From the NCBI RefSeq assembly GCF_035593265.1, contig NZ_CP141614.1, positions 1,426,001-1,490,000 of the forward strand: a stretch of 64,000 nt of DNA. Reading direction: 5' to 3'. A program made the position numbers and the translations under genes. The notes beneath the pieces are model-generated. The model ran no database searches, was not told the DNA's origin, and saw only the letters and a list, made by a program, of their open reading frames with translations. Positions 56,041 through 64,000 of the stretch are shown here, in pieces. The DNA is from Limnochorda sp. LNt (lineage in GTDB: Bacteria; Bacillota; Limnochordia; Limnochordales; Geochordaceae). Within the stretch, counting starts at the first letter, position 1; each line of letters begins with the position of its first letter.

Positions 56041-56390
56041 ACCCACTGCAACACCCTCCTCTTCCAGGCGTAGAGGAGCCCGACCACCAGGACGAAGATG
56101 AAGATGGCCATCTCCGCCAGCGCGAACCAGCCGAGGCTCTCGAAGACCACGCCCCATGGGTACAAGAAGATGGTCTCGACGTCGAATATGACGAAGACCA
56201 GGGCGAAGATGTAATAGCGGATGTGGAAGCGGGTCTGGGCCTCACCGACCGGGGGAGCGCCGCACTCGTAGACGGCCAGCTTTTGCGGGTAGGGGTTGTG
56301 GGGTCGTAACAGTGACGACATTCCCCAAGTGACCAACACAAAAAGGACCGCGGCGATCGCGAAGACCGCGACGTCGATGTAAGCGCCCAC
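56037..56390 (-). CDS. nuoA: NADH-quinone oxidoreductase subunit A
   Basis: Three-helix membrane subunit at the junction of the two arms. 117 aa from GTG 56390, first gene of the operon; the open frame upstream is a shadow. Conserved [20 protein letters not shown] and [16 protein letters not shown] with the acidic residues expected in NuoA. Confidence 0.95.
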   Translation of the reverse strand: MGAYIDVAVFAIAAVLFVLVTWGMSSLLRPHNPYPQKLAVYECGAPPVGEAQTRFHIRYYIFALVFVIFDVETIFLYPWGVVFESLGWFALAEMAIFIFVLVVGLLYAWKRRVLQWV

Positions 56391-56449
56391 TGCCGACCCC
56401 CCGTGCCCACCGTTGCCAGCGTGGCGCTCGCTCGCGCCAGGCCGTAGTA

Positions 56450-56479
56450 AGTATAGTCGCGACGAAAAAGCAGCGTCAA
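56450..56479 (-). promoter_or_regulatory. Sigma-A promoter of the nuo operon
   Basis: On the - strand TTGACG (56479-56474), 18-base spacer, TATACT (56455-56450), 60 bases before nuoA. Five of six consensus bases in the -35 and in the -10; the strongest - strand promoter I found here. Confidence 0.75.
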
Positions 56480-56505
56480 GGAAAGGCCGGACGGGCCCCG
56501 TCGCG

Positions 56506-56534
56506 TTGCCGGCCCGTCCCGAGCGGGGTATAAT
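56506..56534 (+). promoter_or_regulatory. Sigma-A promoter of rimO
   Basis: TTGCCG (56506-56511), exactly 17 bases, perfect TATAAT (56529-56534), 45 bases before the rimO GTG. It is back to back with the nuo promoter. Confidence 0.75.
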
Positions 56535-56579
56535 TCGCCTGCCTCTGCTCGACTCCTGCGCGCCGAAGGAGCGGATACG

Positions 56580-57989
56580 GTGAGCGATCGATCCCCCGGG
56601 ACCCAGGTCGCGATCGTCTCGCTGGGCTGCGCCAAGAACCTGGTGGACAGCGAGGTGATGGCCGGCCTGCTGCAGGAGGCCGGCTTCGGTCTGACCGTCG
56701 AGGCCGACGAGGCCGACGTCGTGGTCGTCAACACCTGCGGATTCATCGAGCCGGCGCAGCGCGAGGCCATCACCACCATCCTGGAGCTGGCGAGGGCCAA
56801 GCAGGCCGGGCGGCTGCGGGGCCTGGTGGTGGCGGGTTGCCTGCCGAGGCGCTTCTCGGCGCAGGAGGTGGCACGGGAGCTGCCCGAGGCCGACGCGGTC
56901 ATCGGCACGGCCGAGCTGCCCCTCATCGCCGACGTGGTGCGGGGGGTGCTGCGCGGCGAGCGCTTCGTGCTCGCGGAGCAGGCGCCCTCCTTCCTCTACC
57001 ACGACCGCATGCCCCGGATGCGCTCGACGCCGGGGCATCTGGCCTACGTCAAGGTGTCGGAGGGGTGCGACCACCCCTGCACCTTCTGCACCATCCCCCG
57101 CATCCGGGGGCCGTACCGCAGCCGCCCGATGGAGTCCATCGTGGAGGAGGTGGAGCGGCTCGCCGACGAGGGCGTGCAGGAGGTGGTGCTCATCGGTCAG
57201 GACACCACCATGTACGGGGCGGACCTCTACGGGCGGCTGATGCTGCCGGAGCTGCTGCGGCGCCTGGGCCGCACGGGTGTGGCCTGGGTGCGGTTGCTCT
57301 ATGCCTACCCGGCGCACGTGACGCCCGAGCTGGTGGCGGCCATGGCCGAGGCGCCCAACGTCTGCCACTACCTGGACATGCCCCTCCAGCACGCCTCGGA
57401 CCGCATCCTGCGGGCCATGCGCCGGTGGGGCAACCGGCGGGCCTACGAGACGCTGCTGGCGCGGGTGCGGGAGGCGATGCCCGACGTGGCCCTGCGCACC
57501 ACGTTCATCGTGGGCTTCCCCGGGGAGCGGGAGTCGGACCTCCAGGCCCTGCTGGACTTCATGGAGGCGGTGGAGTTCGACCACGTGGGGGTCTTCGCCT
57601 ACGCCCGGGAGGAGGGGACGCCCTCGGCCGCGATGGAGGAGCACGTGCCGGCCCGGGAGCGGCGGCGCCGGCGCGCCACGGTCATGGCCCACCAGCAGCG
57701 GCTGCTCGATCGGGTGGCGGCGCGGCGCATGCAGGCGCCGGTGGAGCTCCTGCTGGAGCGCCCCGGTCGCCAGCCCGGGGAGTGGGTGGCGCGCAGCGCC
57801 TACCAGGCTCCCGAGGTCGACGGCGTGACCTGGGTGCGCGGGGAGCACGGGACGGCCGGCCAGCGGATCCGGGGCCGCATCACCGGGCGCCAGGGGCCCT
57901 ACGACTTCCTGGCCGTGCCAGACCCATCGGACTTGGGTGGGGATCGGGCCCCGTGGTATAATCGGCCCACGAGCGCGTCGGTGCGTTAG
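56580..57989 (+). CDS. rimO: Ribosomal protein S12 methylthiotransferase RimO
   Basis: Radical-SAM enzyme that methylthiolates Asp in ribosomal protein S12. 469 aa from GTG 56580 with AAGGAG 8 bases upstream. The N-terminal MTTase domain has VSLGCAKNLVDSEVMAGLL, VNTCGFIEPA and GCLPRRF with the three cluster cysteines; the radical-SAM motif is CDHPCTFC near 57067-57090; the C-terminal TRAM domain follows from about 57740. The rimO-specific CDHPCTFC spacing distinguishes it from MiaB. A promoter-like element and a strong terminator occupy its 3' end. Confidence 0.95.
   Translation: MSDRSPGTQVAIVSLGCAKNLVDSEVMAGLLQEAGFGLTVEADEADVVVVNTCGFIEPAQREAITTILELARAKQAGRLRGLVVAGCLPRRFSAQEVARELPEADAVIGTAELPLIADVVRGVLRGERFVLAEQAPSFLYHDRMPRMRSTPGHLAYVKVSEGCDHPCTFCTIPRIRGPYRSRPMESIVEEVERLADEGVQEVVLIGQDTTMYGADLYGRLMLPELLRRLGRTGVAWVRLLYAYPAHVTPELVAAMAEAPNVCHYLDMPLQHASDRILRAMRRWGNRRAYETLLARVREAMPDVALRTTFIVGFPGERESDLQALLDFMEAVEFDHVGVFAYAREEGTPSAAMEEHVPARERRRRRATVMAHQQRLLDRVAARRMQAPVELLLERPGRQPGEWVARSAYQAPEVDGVTWVRGEHGTAGQRIRGRITGRQGPYDFLAVPDPSDLGGDRAPWYNRPTSASVR
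57933..57962 (+). promoter_or_regulatory. Promoter-like element inside the rimO 3' end
   Basis: TTGGGT (57933-57938), 18-base spacer, perfect TATAAT (57957-57962). It would start a transcript near 57970, which then meets the hairpin at 58013-58048. Confidence 0.55.
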
Positions 57990-58012
57990 GTTGGGGGTTC
58001 GTCGAGACTACG

Positions 58013-58048
58013 GAGGGGCCGCATTCTGACAGGAGGCGGCCCCTCTTT
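58013..58048 (+). terminator. Intrinsic terminator after rimO / possible attenuator
   Basis: GAGGGGCCGC (58013-58022) pairs perfectly with GCGGCCCCTC (58036-58045), 13-base loop, followed by TTT. It is the best terminator shape in the window. It lies 24 bases after the rimO stop and 9 bases before the next ATG. Confidence 0.75.
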
Positions 58049-58056
58049 CAGTTGCC

Positions 58057-58677
58057 ATGCACAAGCAGCTTCGGTGGCGGTGGCCCGTCGTGGCCGTCGC
58101 CTTCGTCTTGAGCCTCACCGCGCTGGTCGCGGCCCAGCGGGTCGTGGTCGAGCGCCGTCAGCAGCCGCTGTTGGCGCAGCTCGAGCAGATGCCCGGCGTC
58201 GAGCGGGTCTGGCTCGAGAGCGAGGGTGGCCGGCGGGGCCTGTGGGTGCGCGTCGGCCCCACCGACGACCTGCCGGGCCTGGTGACGGCCCTGGAGCGGC
58301 TGGCCTTATCGGGGCGGGTGGGGAGCGTCGACGAGGTGGTGCTGGTCGACAGCCGCACGCCGGCCTTGGTGCGCGCCCATCACGCCCTGGCGCTGGTGCT
58401 CCAGGAGGGCAGCGCCTCCGGGGCCTTCACCGAGATGGCGGCCCGCGTGGAGCAGCAGGCCCGCGAGCTGGGCCTGCAGACGGGCCGGGTATGGGTCGAC
58501 TCCCGGCGGGTGTACGCGCTGCTCCAGGGCGACGGCGGCCATCTCGTCGACGTCATCCCGCGCCCCTCCGGCTCCGACGGCATGGAGCCCGGCCTGCCGG
58601 TGCGGGTCGCGGTGGACGCGCCCTATCGCTCCGCGGCCACGGGCGGCTCACCGGAGGGGGGAGGGGGGCAGCCGTGA
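58057..58677 (+). CDS. Hypothetical membrane-anchored protein, coupled to FtsH-like protease
   Basis: 206 aa from ATG 58057; no ribosome site is obvious because the preceding AGGAGG (58031-58036) is 20 bases away and inside the hairpin. One membrane segment (about residues 8-28) is followed by a soluble alpha/beta domain (VERVWLESEGGRRGLWVRVG, then EVVLVDSRTPALVRAHHALAL) with no motif I know. Its stop overlaps the next GTG (GTGA), so the two proteins probably act together; it may supply the extracytoplasmic part that the protease lacks. Confidence 0.7.
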   Translation: MHKQLRWRWPVVAVAFVLSLTALVAAQRVVVERRQQPLLAQLEQMPGVERVWLESEGGRRGLWVRVGPTDDLPGLVTALERLALSGRVGSVDEVVLVDSRTPALVRAHHALALVLQEGSASGAFTEMAARVEQQARELGLQTGRVWVDSRRVYALLQGDGGHLVDVIPRPSGSDGMEPGLPVRVAVDAPYRSAATGGSPEGGGGQP

Positions 58678-60173
58678 TCCGGGAGATCCTGGCGGGCGTC
58701 ATGGCGGCGGCCATCGTCTTCGCCAGCCTCAACGGACTCAACCTCTGGCCCCTGCTGGTGGTGGCCGCCGGCCTCGTCGCGGTGCGCTACCTGGCGGTGG
58801 AGGGGCGCGTGCCGGGCAGCCGTCGCTTCGAGGTGGTGCAGAGCGAGGGCGGGGGGCCGGCCTCCATCACCTTCGACGACATCGGCGGCCAGGAGATGGC
58901 CAAGCGCGAGCTGATCGAGGCCCTCGACTTCGTGCGTCAGCCGGAGAGGGCCCGCCGCCTGGGCATCCGGCCCCTGCGGGGCATCCTGCTGGCGGGGCCG
59001 CCGGGCACGGGCAAGACCATGATGGCGCGGGCGGCCGCCGGCTACACCGACGCGGCCTTCCTGGTGGCCAGCGGTTCGCAGTTCGTCGAGATGTACGCCG
59101 GTGTCGGGGCTCAGCGCGTGCGGGAGCTGTTTCGGCGCGCCCGCCAGCTGGCCCGCCAGCGCAAGAGCCGCACCGCCATCATCTTCATCGACGAGCTGGA
59201 GGTGCTGGGAGGCCAGCGGGGCCGCCACACCAGCCACCTGGAGTACGACCAGACCCTCAACCAGCTCCTGGTCGAGATGGACGGCATGAGCAGCCGCGTC
59301 GAGGACGTCCAGGTGCTGGTCATCGGCGCCACCAACCGGGTCGACCTGCTGGACTCGGCGCTGATGCGGCCGGGGCGGTTCGACCGGGTGGTGCGGGTGG
59401 ATCTGCCGGACCGGGAGGCACGGCTGCAGATCCTGCGGCTCCACGCGCGCAACCGCCCGCTGGCCGAGGACGTGGACCTGGACGCCATCGCGCGGGAGAC
59501 CTTCGGCTTCTCGGGGGCTCACCTGGAGGCAGTGATCAACGAGGCGGCCATCGCCGCCCTGCGGGCCGGCCGCGACCGCATCGGGGCCGCCGACCTGCGG
59601 GAGGCGGTCGACAAGGTGATGCTGGGCGAACGCCTGGACCGGCGCCCGACGCCCGAGGAGATGCATCGCGTGGCGGTGCACGAGGCGGGGCACGCCCTGG
59701 TGGCGGAGATGCTGCGGCCCGGCTCGGTGGCGCAGGTGACCGTCACCTCCAGGGGGCAGGCCCTGGGGTACGTGCGCCAGGCCGAGGTCGACGACCGCTA
59801 CCTCTACACCGCCCGCCAGCTGGAGGACCAGATCGCGGTGGCCCTGGGCGGCGCCGTGGCGGAGGACCTGGAGCTGGGCGGGCGCAGCACGGGAGCCACC
59901 AGCGACTTCGAAAAGGCCGCCGACCTCGCGCGCCGGATGGTCTACGCCGGGATGTCGCCGCTGGGCGTGGTCTCACGCGAGCACCTGCCGGCCCGCCTGC
60001 TGCACGAGGCGGTGGCGGCCATCCTGTCGGCCCAGGAGAGCCGGGTGAGGCAGCTTTTGGGCCGGCAGCGTGACGTGCTGGCTCGGGCCGCCTCCGTGCT
60101 GGCCGAGATGGAGCGGCTCAGCGGCGACGAGCTGCGAGCCTGGTTGAGGGGCGAGCTGGCCCAGTCCGCCTGA
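58674..60173 (+). CDS. FtsH-like membrane AAA zinc protease, short form
   Basis: ATP-dependent membrane metalloprotease. 499 aa from GTG 58674, shorter than usual FtsH (about 600 or more). Only a tight hydrophobic pair (about residues 5-42) with no extracytoplasmic domain precedes the AAA module: GGQEMAKRELIEALDF, Walker A GPPGTGKT near 58996-59019, Walker B IIFIDELEVLGG near 59180-59215, SRH region ATNRVDLLDSALMRPGRFDR. The peptidase motif HEAGH is near 59680-59694, with the distal zinc-ligand region near 59890. It is probably a special-purpose FtsH paralogue. Confidence 0.88.
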   Translation: MIREILAGVMAAAIVFASLNGLNLWPLLVVAAGLVAVRYLAVEGRVPGSRRFEVVQSEGGGPASITFDDIGGQEMAKRELIEALDFVRQPERARRLGIRPLRGILLAGPPGTGKTMMARAAAGYTDAAFLVASGSQFVEMYAGVGAQRVRELFRRARQLARQRKSRTAIIFIDELEVLGGQRGRHTSHLEYDQTLNQLLVEMDGMSSRVEDVQVLVIGATNRVDLLDSALMRPGRFDRVVRVDLPDREARLQILRLHARNRPLAEDVDLDAIARETFGFSGAHLEAVINEAAIAALRAGRDRIGAADLREAVDKVMLGERLDRRPTPEEMHRVAVHEAGHALVAEMLRPGSVAQVTVTSRGQALGYVRQAEVDDRYLYTARQLEDQIAVALGGAVAEDLELGGRSTGATSDFEKAADLARRMVYAGMSPLGVVSREHLPARLLHEAVAAILSAQESRVRQLLGRQRDVLARAASVLAEMERLSGDELRAWLRGELAQSA

Positions 60174-60211
60174 CGGGGGCGGCTGGAGAAGAGGGCAGGG
60201 GGAGGGTCGCC

Positions 60212-61465
60212 ATGCGGGCCGAGATCGTCACCATCGGTACCGAGTTGCTCTTGGGGCAGGTCGTCGACACCAACTCGGCCTACCTGGCCCGCAAGCTGGG
60301 GCAACTGGGCTACGACACCTACTTCCGCCAGACGGTGGGCGACAACCACCGCCGCGCCGTCCTGGCCGTCTCCCTGGCCATGGAGCGGGCCGACGTGGTC
60401 ATCGTCTCGGGAGGGCTGGGGCCGACGGAGGACGACGTGACCCGCGACGTGGTGGCCGCGGCCGTGGGGGTCCCGTTGGAGGAGTCGGAGGAGGCCCTGG
60501 CGCAGGTGACGGCCTACTTCGAGCGGGTGGGCCGGCCCATGCGGCCCAGCCAGCGCCGTCAGGCCCTGGTGCCCAGGGGGGCCAGGGTCATCCCCGACCC
60601 GGTCGGCACGGCCCCCGGCTTCGTCTGGGAGGGGGCCGACCGGGCCGTGGTGGCCCTGCCCGGGGTGCCCGGCGAGCTCAAGGCCATGATGGAGAGCTGG
60701 GTCGGGCCTTACCTGGCCGAGCGGGCCCGCTCGCGTGGCCAGGCCGGCGTCATCGTCTCGCGGCTGCTGCACTTCGTGGGCATCGGCGAGGCAGACCTGG
60801 AGCAGGCGCTGCTCGACCTCCTGCACGGCCGGGCCAACCCCACCCTGGCCACCTACGCCGGCACGGGCCAGGTCAGCGTGCGCATCACGGCCCGCGCCGC
60901 CGACAAGGCGACGGCCCGGGGCATGATCGAGCCGGTCGAGCAGGAGGTCCGGGCGCGCGTCGGCGCCTACTGCTACGGCTTCGACGACGAGACGCTGGAG
61001 GCCGTGGTGGTGCGAGGACTGGCGCGCAGGGGCTGGAAGCTGGCGGTGGCCGAGTCGTGCACGGGCGGCCTGGTGGGGGACCGTCTCACCAACGTGCCGG
61101 GGGCGTCGGAAGTCCTGCTGGAGGACGTCGTGGCGTACTCCAACGAGGCCAAGCAGCGCCGCCTCGGCGTCGAGGCGGCGCTGATCCGGGAGCACGGGGC
61201 GGTCAGCGAGGCCTGCGCCCGGGCCATGGCCGAGGGCGTGCGCCGGTCGGCCGGCGCCGACGTGGGCCTGGCCATCACCGGCATCGCCGGGCCCGGCGGC
61301 GGCTCCCCCGAGAAGCCCGTGGGGCTGGTCTACATGGCGGTGGCGACGCCCGCGGGGACCGTGGCCGAGCGTCACCGGTTCGGCGGCGACCGGCTTCACA
61401 TCAAGGCGCGGGCGGCGACGGCCGGCCTGGCGCTGTTGAGGCGATGCCTGCTTGAGGCTGGCTGA
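60212..61465 (+). CDS. cinA: CinA family protein (nicotinamide-nucleotide amidase)
   Basis: Two-domain protein. The N-terminal MoCF/COG1058 domain (EIVTIGTELLLGQVVDTNSA, SGGLGPTEDDVTRD) is associated with ADP-ribose/NADH hydrolysis; the C-terminal domain (VAESCTGGLVGDRLTNVPGA, GIAGPGGGSPEKPVGLVY) is the NMN deamidase. 417 aa from ATG 60212 with GGGGGAGGG about 5 bases upstream. Neighbouring recA 2.2 kb downstream matches the common cinA-recA arrangement. Confidence 0.95.
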   Translation: MRAEIVTIGTELLLGQVVDTNSAYLARKLGQLGYDTYFRQTVGDNHRRAVLAVSLAMERADVVIVSGGLGPTEDDVTRDVVAAAVGVPLEESEEALAQVTAYFERVGRPMRPSQRRQALVPRGARVIPDPVGTAPGFVWEGADRAVVALPGVPGELKAMMESWVGPYLAERARSRGQAGVIVSRLLHFVGIGEADLEQALLDLLHGRANPTLATYAGTGQVSVRITARAADKATARGMIEPVEQEVRARVGAYCYGFDDETLEAVVVRGLARRGWKLAVAESCTGGLVGDRLTNVPGASEVLLEDVVAYSNEAKQRRLGVEAALIREHGAVSEACARAMAEGVRRSAGADVGLAITGIAGPGGGSPEKPVGLVYMAVATPAGTVAERHRFGGDRLHIKARAATAGLALLRRCLLEAG

Positions 61466-62979
61466 CGCCGCCCGGGCCGTGCTGCGGGCCCTGCGTCCGG
61501 CCGTGGTCGCCGTGTTGGGCGGGTTGCTGCTGGTCAACGCGGCGCCGGCCCGCTACTCCGACCCGGCCGGGGTGAGCCTCACGCTCTCGGTGCAGCTGCC
61601 CGCCCGGCAGGGGCGCACGGTGCTGGATCTGCCGCCCCTGGGCGAGGTGGACGCCGCGACCCACCGCCTCCCCCTCGAGCTGCGCGTGCGCCTGGACCGG
61701 GTGGAGTCCGTCTCGTTGCAGGCCCTGGCCCGGAGCCCCACGCGTGAGAGCCTGTCGGCGCTGCAGGAGCGGGTCGAGGGCTTCGTGCGGTCGACGGTCG
61801 TGCGCTTCGCGGCGCGACAGGTCTTGCTGGCGGGCCTGGGGGCGGCGGGGCCCTCTACGTCGCGGGGTCCGGCCAGCGCGGCACCTGGCGGCGGGCGCCC
61901 TGGCCGTGGCGGTGGCCGTGGCCGGTGCGGGGCTGGCGGTGGCCGGCCAGTACGACCTGGACGCCTTCGCCGCTCCCCGGTACCGGGGCGCGCTGCAGGC
62001 GGCCCCGCAGGTGGTGGAGGCCGCCCGGATGGGCGTCGAGGCCCTGGGGGGCGTGGGCGAGCGGCTGCAGCGGAGCGCGGGGCAGCTGGCGCAGATCTAC
62101 CAGCGCCTGCAGACGGCCACGCCCGTGACGCCGTCGGGAGACGAGCTGGTGGTGGCGCACGTCAGCGACCTCCACAACAACCCTGCCGGCTTCGACCTGC
62201 TGGAGGCGGTGGTGCGGCAGTTCGGCGTGCGCTTCGTCATCGACACGGGTGACATGCTGGACCTGGGCTCGGACCTGGAGCCCGTGCTGACGGACCGGAT
62301 CCGGGCCCTGGAGGTCCCGTACCTGTACGTGGCCGGCAACCACGACACCCCCCGGTTGCTGGCCCTGCTGCGCTCCATCCCCGGGGTGATCGTCCTCGAG
62401 GGGCAGGTGGTGGAGGTGGCCGGGGTGCGCGTGCTGGGGAGGCCCGATCCGCGGTCGGCCACCGATCGCCCGGAGGCGCTCTCCGAGGAAGAGGTGGCCG
62501 AGGTGCGAGCGGCCGTCCTGGAGGCCGCCCGGGACGCTGCGGCACCGCTGGACGTCATCGCCGTCCACAACCACCGGGTGGGGCGCTCGCTGCCCCCCGG
62601 GCTGGCGCAAGCCGTCCTCTTCGGACACGACCATCGCCTGGCGCTGGAGGTGCGCGACGGGACGGCCTACGTCGACGCCGGCAGCACGGGGGCCGAGGGC
62701 CTGCGTGGACTGGAGCGGGAGGCGTTGCGTCCCTTCACGCTGGCCCTGTTGCGCTTCGACGTGCGGGAGGGCCAACCCCGGCTATGGGCCGTCGACGTGC
62801 TGGCGCTGGATGCGCTCAGCGGCCAGCTGTCGCTGGAGCGGCGCCTGGTGGGGGCGGCGCACGCCGGTGGGGCACCGGCCTCGGAGGAAGGCGGTCGCGA
62901 CGAGGCGGCCGGATCGCAAGGACAAGTCGAGTCCCATGTGGAACCCAAGGGGCCGGATGCCCCACGACCGACCGGGTGA
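61452..62979 (+). CDS. Membrane metallophosphoesterase, frameshifts
   Basis: Calcineurin-like phosphoesterase with an N-terminal membrane part. TTG 61452 overlaps the cinA end. The N-terminal region (LADAARAVLRALRPAVVAVL...) reads in one frame to about 61845, a short stretch (GALYVAGSGQRGTW) in a second, and the rest from about 61895 in a third, consistent with two single-base losses in G runs. Metal-binding motifs: VSDLHNNPAG near 62163-62192, DTGDMLDLG near 62241-62268, VAGNHD near 62330-62347, HNH near 62566-62574 and GHDH near 62623-62637. Substrate unknown. Confidence 0.8.
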
Positions 62980-62989
62980 TGGGAGCCAG

Positions 62990-63616
62990 GTGAAGGCGGA
63001 CGAGGACGGCCTCGTGCGCACCTTCGTCGCGGTCTGGCTGGACGAGCCGGCCCGCCGGTGCGTCGAGGCCTTCGTGGCCGATCTGCGCAGGCCCGTGGAG
63101 CAGAGCGTCGGGGCCGTACGGTGGGTGGCTCCGGCGCAGTACCACTTCACCCTGCGGTTCCTGGGCGACCTGGACCGTGAGCAGCGGGCTCGGGTCTTCG
63201 GGGCCGTCTCGGAGGCCTGCCGGTCGACGGCGAGATTCTCGCTGCGGCTGGGGGCCCTGGGAGCCTTCCCGGATCTGGCGCGTCCCCGGGTCCTGTGGGT
63301 GGGCGTCGAGCCGCCGGCCGACCGGCTCCTGATGGATCTGGCGGGCCGGGTGGAGCGAGCCCTGGTGCAGCGAGGCTTCGGGCCGGCCGATCGCCCCTTC
63401 GCGGCCCACCTGACCATCGGTCGGGTCAGCCAGCCGCCGGGCCGACGGCGAGGGCAGCCCGATCTCGACGCCTGGCGGGACCGGGCCCCGCAGGAGGGCT
63501 GCGGCGGCACGGAGGTGCGGGAGGTGGTGGTGATGGCCAGCCGGCTGACACCCGCCGGCCCCATCTACACGCCGCTGATGACCGCCCCGCTCCTGGACGG
63601 CACGGAGGCCCCATGA
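62990..63616 (+). CDS. thpR: RNA 2',3'-cyclic phosphodiesterase ThpR
   Basis: 2H-phosphoesterase (LigT-like) acting on 2',3'-cyclic phosphate RNA ends. GTG 62990 (208 aa) has GGGAG just upstream and begins at the family's [12 protein letters not shown] 62957 is in frame but overlaps the previous gene. The two catalytic motifs are HFTLRFLG near 63143-63166 and HLTIGRV near 63408-63428. The cinA-thpR-recA neighbourhood is common in Bacillota. Confidence 0.92.
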   Translation: MKADEDGLVRTFVAVWLDEPARRCVEAFVADLRRPVEQSVGAVRWVAPAQYHFTLRFLGDLDREQRARVFGAVSEACRSTARFSLRLGALGAFPDLARPRVLWVGVEPPADRLLMDLAGRVERALVQRGFGPADRPFAAHLTIGRVSQPPGRRRGQPDLDAWRDRAPQEGCGGTEVREVVVMASRLTPAGPIYTPLMTAPLLDGTEAP

Positions 63617-63668
63617 GGCCCGGAGCCGGGCCACGGTCCGGGCTCCGGGGGAGGAGGCGCGACAGACC

Positions 63669-64000
63669 ATGAGCGCGACGGCACCCGACAGCGAGCGCCA
63701 GAAGGCGCTCGAGGCCACGCTCTCGCAGATCGAGAAGCAGTACGGCAAGGGCTCCATCATGCGGATGGGGGAGACCCAGACCGAGCACGTCGAGGTGATC
63801 CCGACGGGCTCGCTGGCCCTCGACATCGCCCTGGGCATCGGTGGCGTCCCCCGGGGCCGGGTGGTGGAGATCTACGGGCCGGAGTCGTCGGGCAAGACGA
63901 CGCTGGCGCTGCACATCATGGCCGAGGCGCAGAGGCTGGGCGGCATCGCGGCCTTCATCGACGCCGAGCATGCCCAGGATCCCCGCTACGCCCGTCGGCT
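63669..64000 (+). CDS. recA: Recombinase RecA, 3' partial
   Basis: Homologous recombination and SOS ATPase; the window ends inside it after about 110 codons. ATG 63669 follows GGGGAGGAGG by about 11 bases. Typical start [20 protein letters not shown], Walker [14 protein letters not shown] near 63877-63915 and IDAEHA near 63958-63975. An SOS box was not recognised in the 52 bases upstream. Confidence 0.97.
   Translation, partial: MSATAPDSERQKALEATLSQIEKQYGKGSIMRMGETQTEHVEVIPTGSLALDIALGIGGVPRGRVVEIYGPESSGKTTLALHIMAEAQRLGGIAAFIDAEHAQDPRYARR

Noticed and set aside
1-64000. CRISPR arrays, insertion sequences, rRNA genes
   Set aside because: No regularly spaced direct repeats, transposase motifs or rRNA sequence seen on reading the window.

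Overview
The window looks like chromosomal DNA of a very GC-rich, endospore-forming Bacillota (Firmicutes) bacterium. Evidence for sporulation is direct: spoVD, spoIIGA-sigE, sigG, spoIIR and spoIIP are all present. The GC content and gene set recall the Limnochordia/Symbiobacteria type of lineage, but that placement is inference. Many conserved genes (murE, murG, pgeF, ftsK, two SNF2 helicases, a phosphoesterase) are broken by apparent single-base losses in G/C runs. Several of these genes are essential, so the breaks look like sequencing or assembly errors rather than true pseudogenes.

1-11.7 kb is a division and cell-wall (dcw) cluster on the + strand: spoVD (5' end cut by the window), murE, murF, mraY, ftsW/spoVE, murG, murA, ftsQ/divIB, ftsZ. 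Most neighbours overlap by ATGA or GTGA or lie a few bases apart. murD, murB and ftsA are missing from their usual places; murC is separate at 24.8 kb. 11.7-15.1 kb carries the mother-cell/forespore sigma switch: spoIIGA-sigE on the - strand, diverging from sigG-spoIIR, with a good sigma-F/G-type promoter before sigG. 15.2-26.3 kb is a + strand run of ylmC-type PRC-barrel gene, nrdR, pgeF, ftsK/spoIIIE, rodZ-like, hslO, a UPF0182 membrane protein, spoIIP and murC.

26.3-34.3 kb is a helicase cluster: an SNF2 helicase with a coupled partner, an MrfA/YprA-type helicase, and a second SNF2 helicase with its own partner on the opposite strand.

34.34-46.3 kb is accessory DNA starting at a tRNA-Ala(CGC) gene. 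It holds a decayed tyrosine-integrase tail, a Phd-type antitoxin with an aberrant VapC-type toxin, a secreted thermonuclease with a lamin-tail domain, and a four-gene translationally coupled operon: DUF499 ATPase, small unknown protein, DUF1156 DNA methylase, and PLD-SNF2 helicase. This operon is a predicted anti-phage system of the helicase-methylase-ATPase (Hma-like) kind and is the most interesting part of the window.

46.4-56.4 kb is a complete - strand operon for an 11-subunit-type respiratory complex I (nuoA, B, CD fusion, H-N) with no nuoEFG. 56.5-64 kb is + strand: rimO, a coupled membrane protein and FtsH-like protease pair, cinA, a metallophosphoesterase, thpR and the start of recA.
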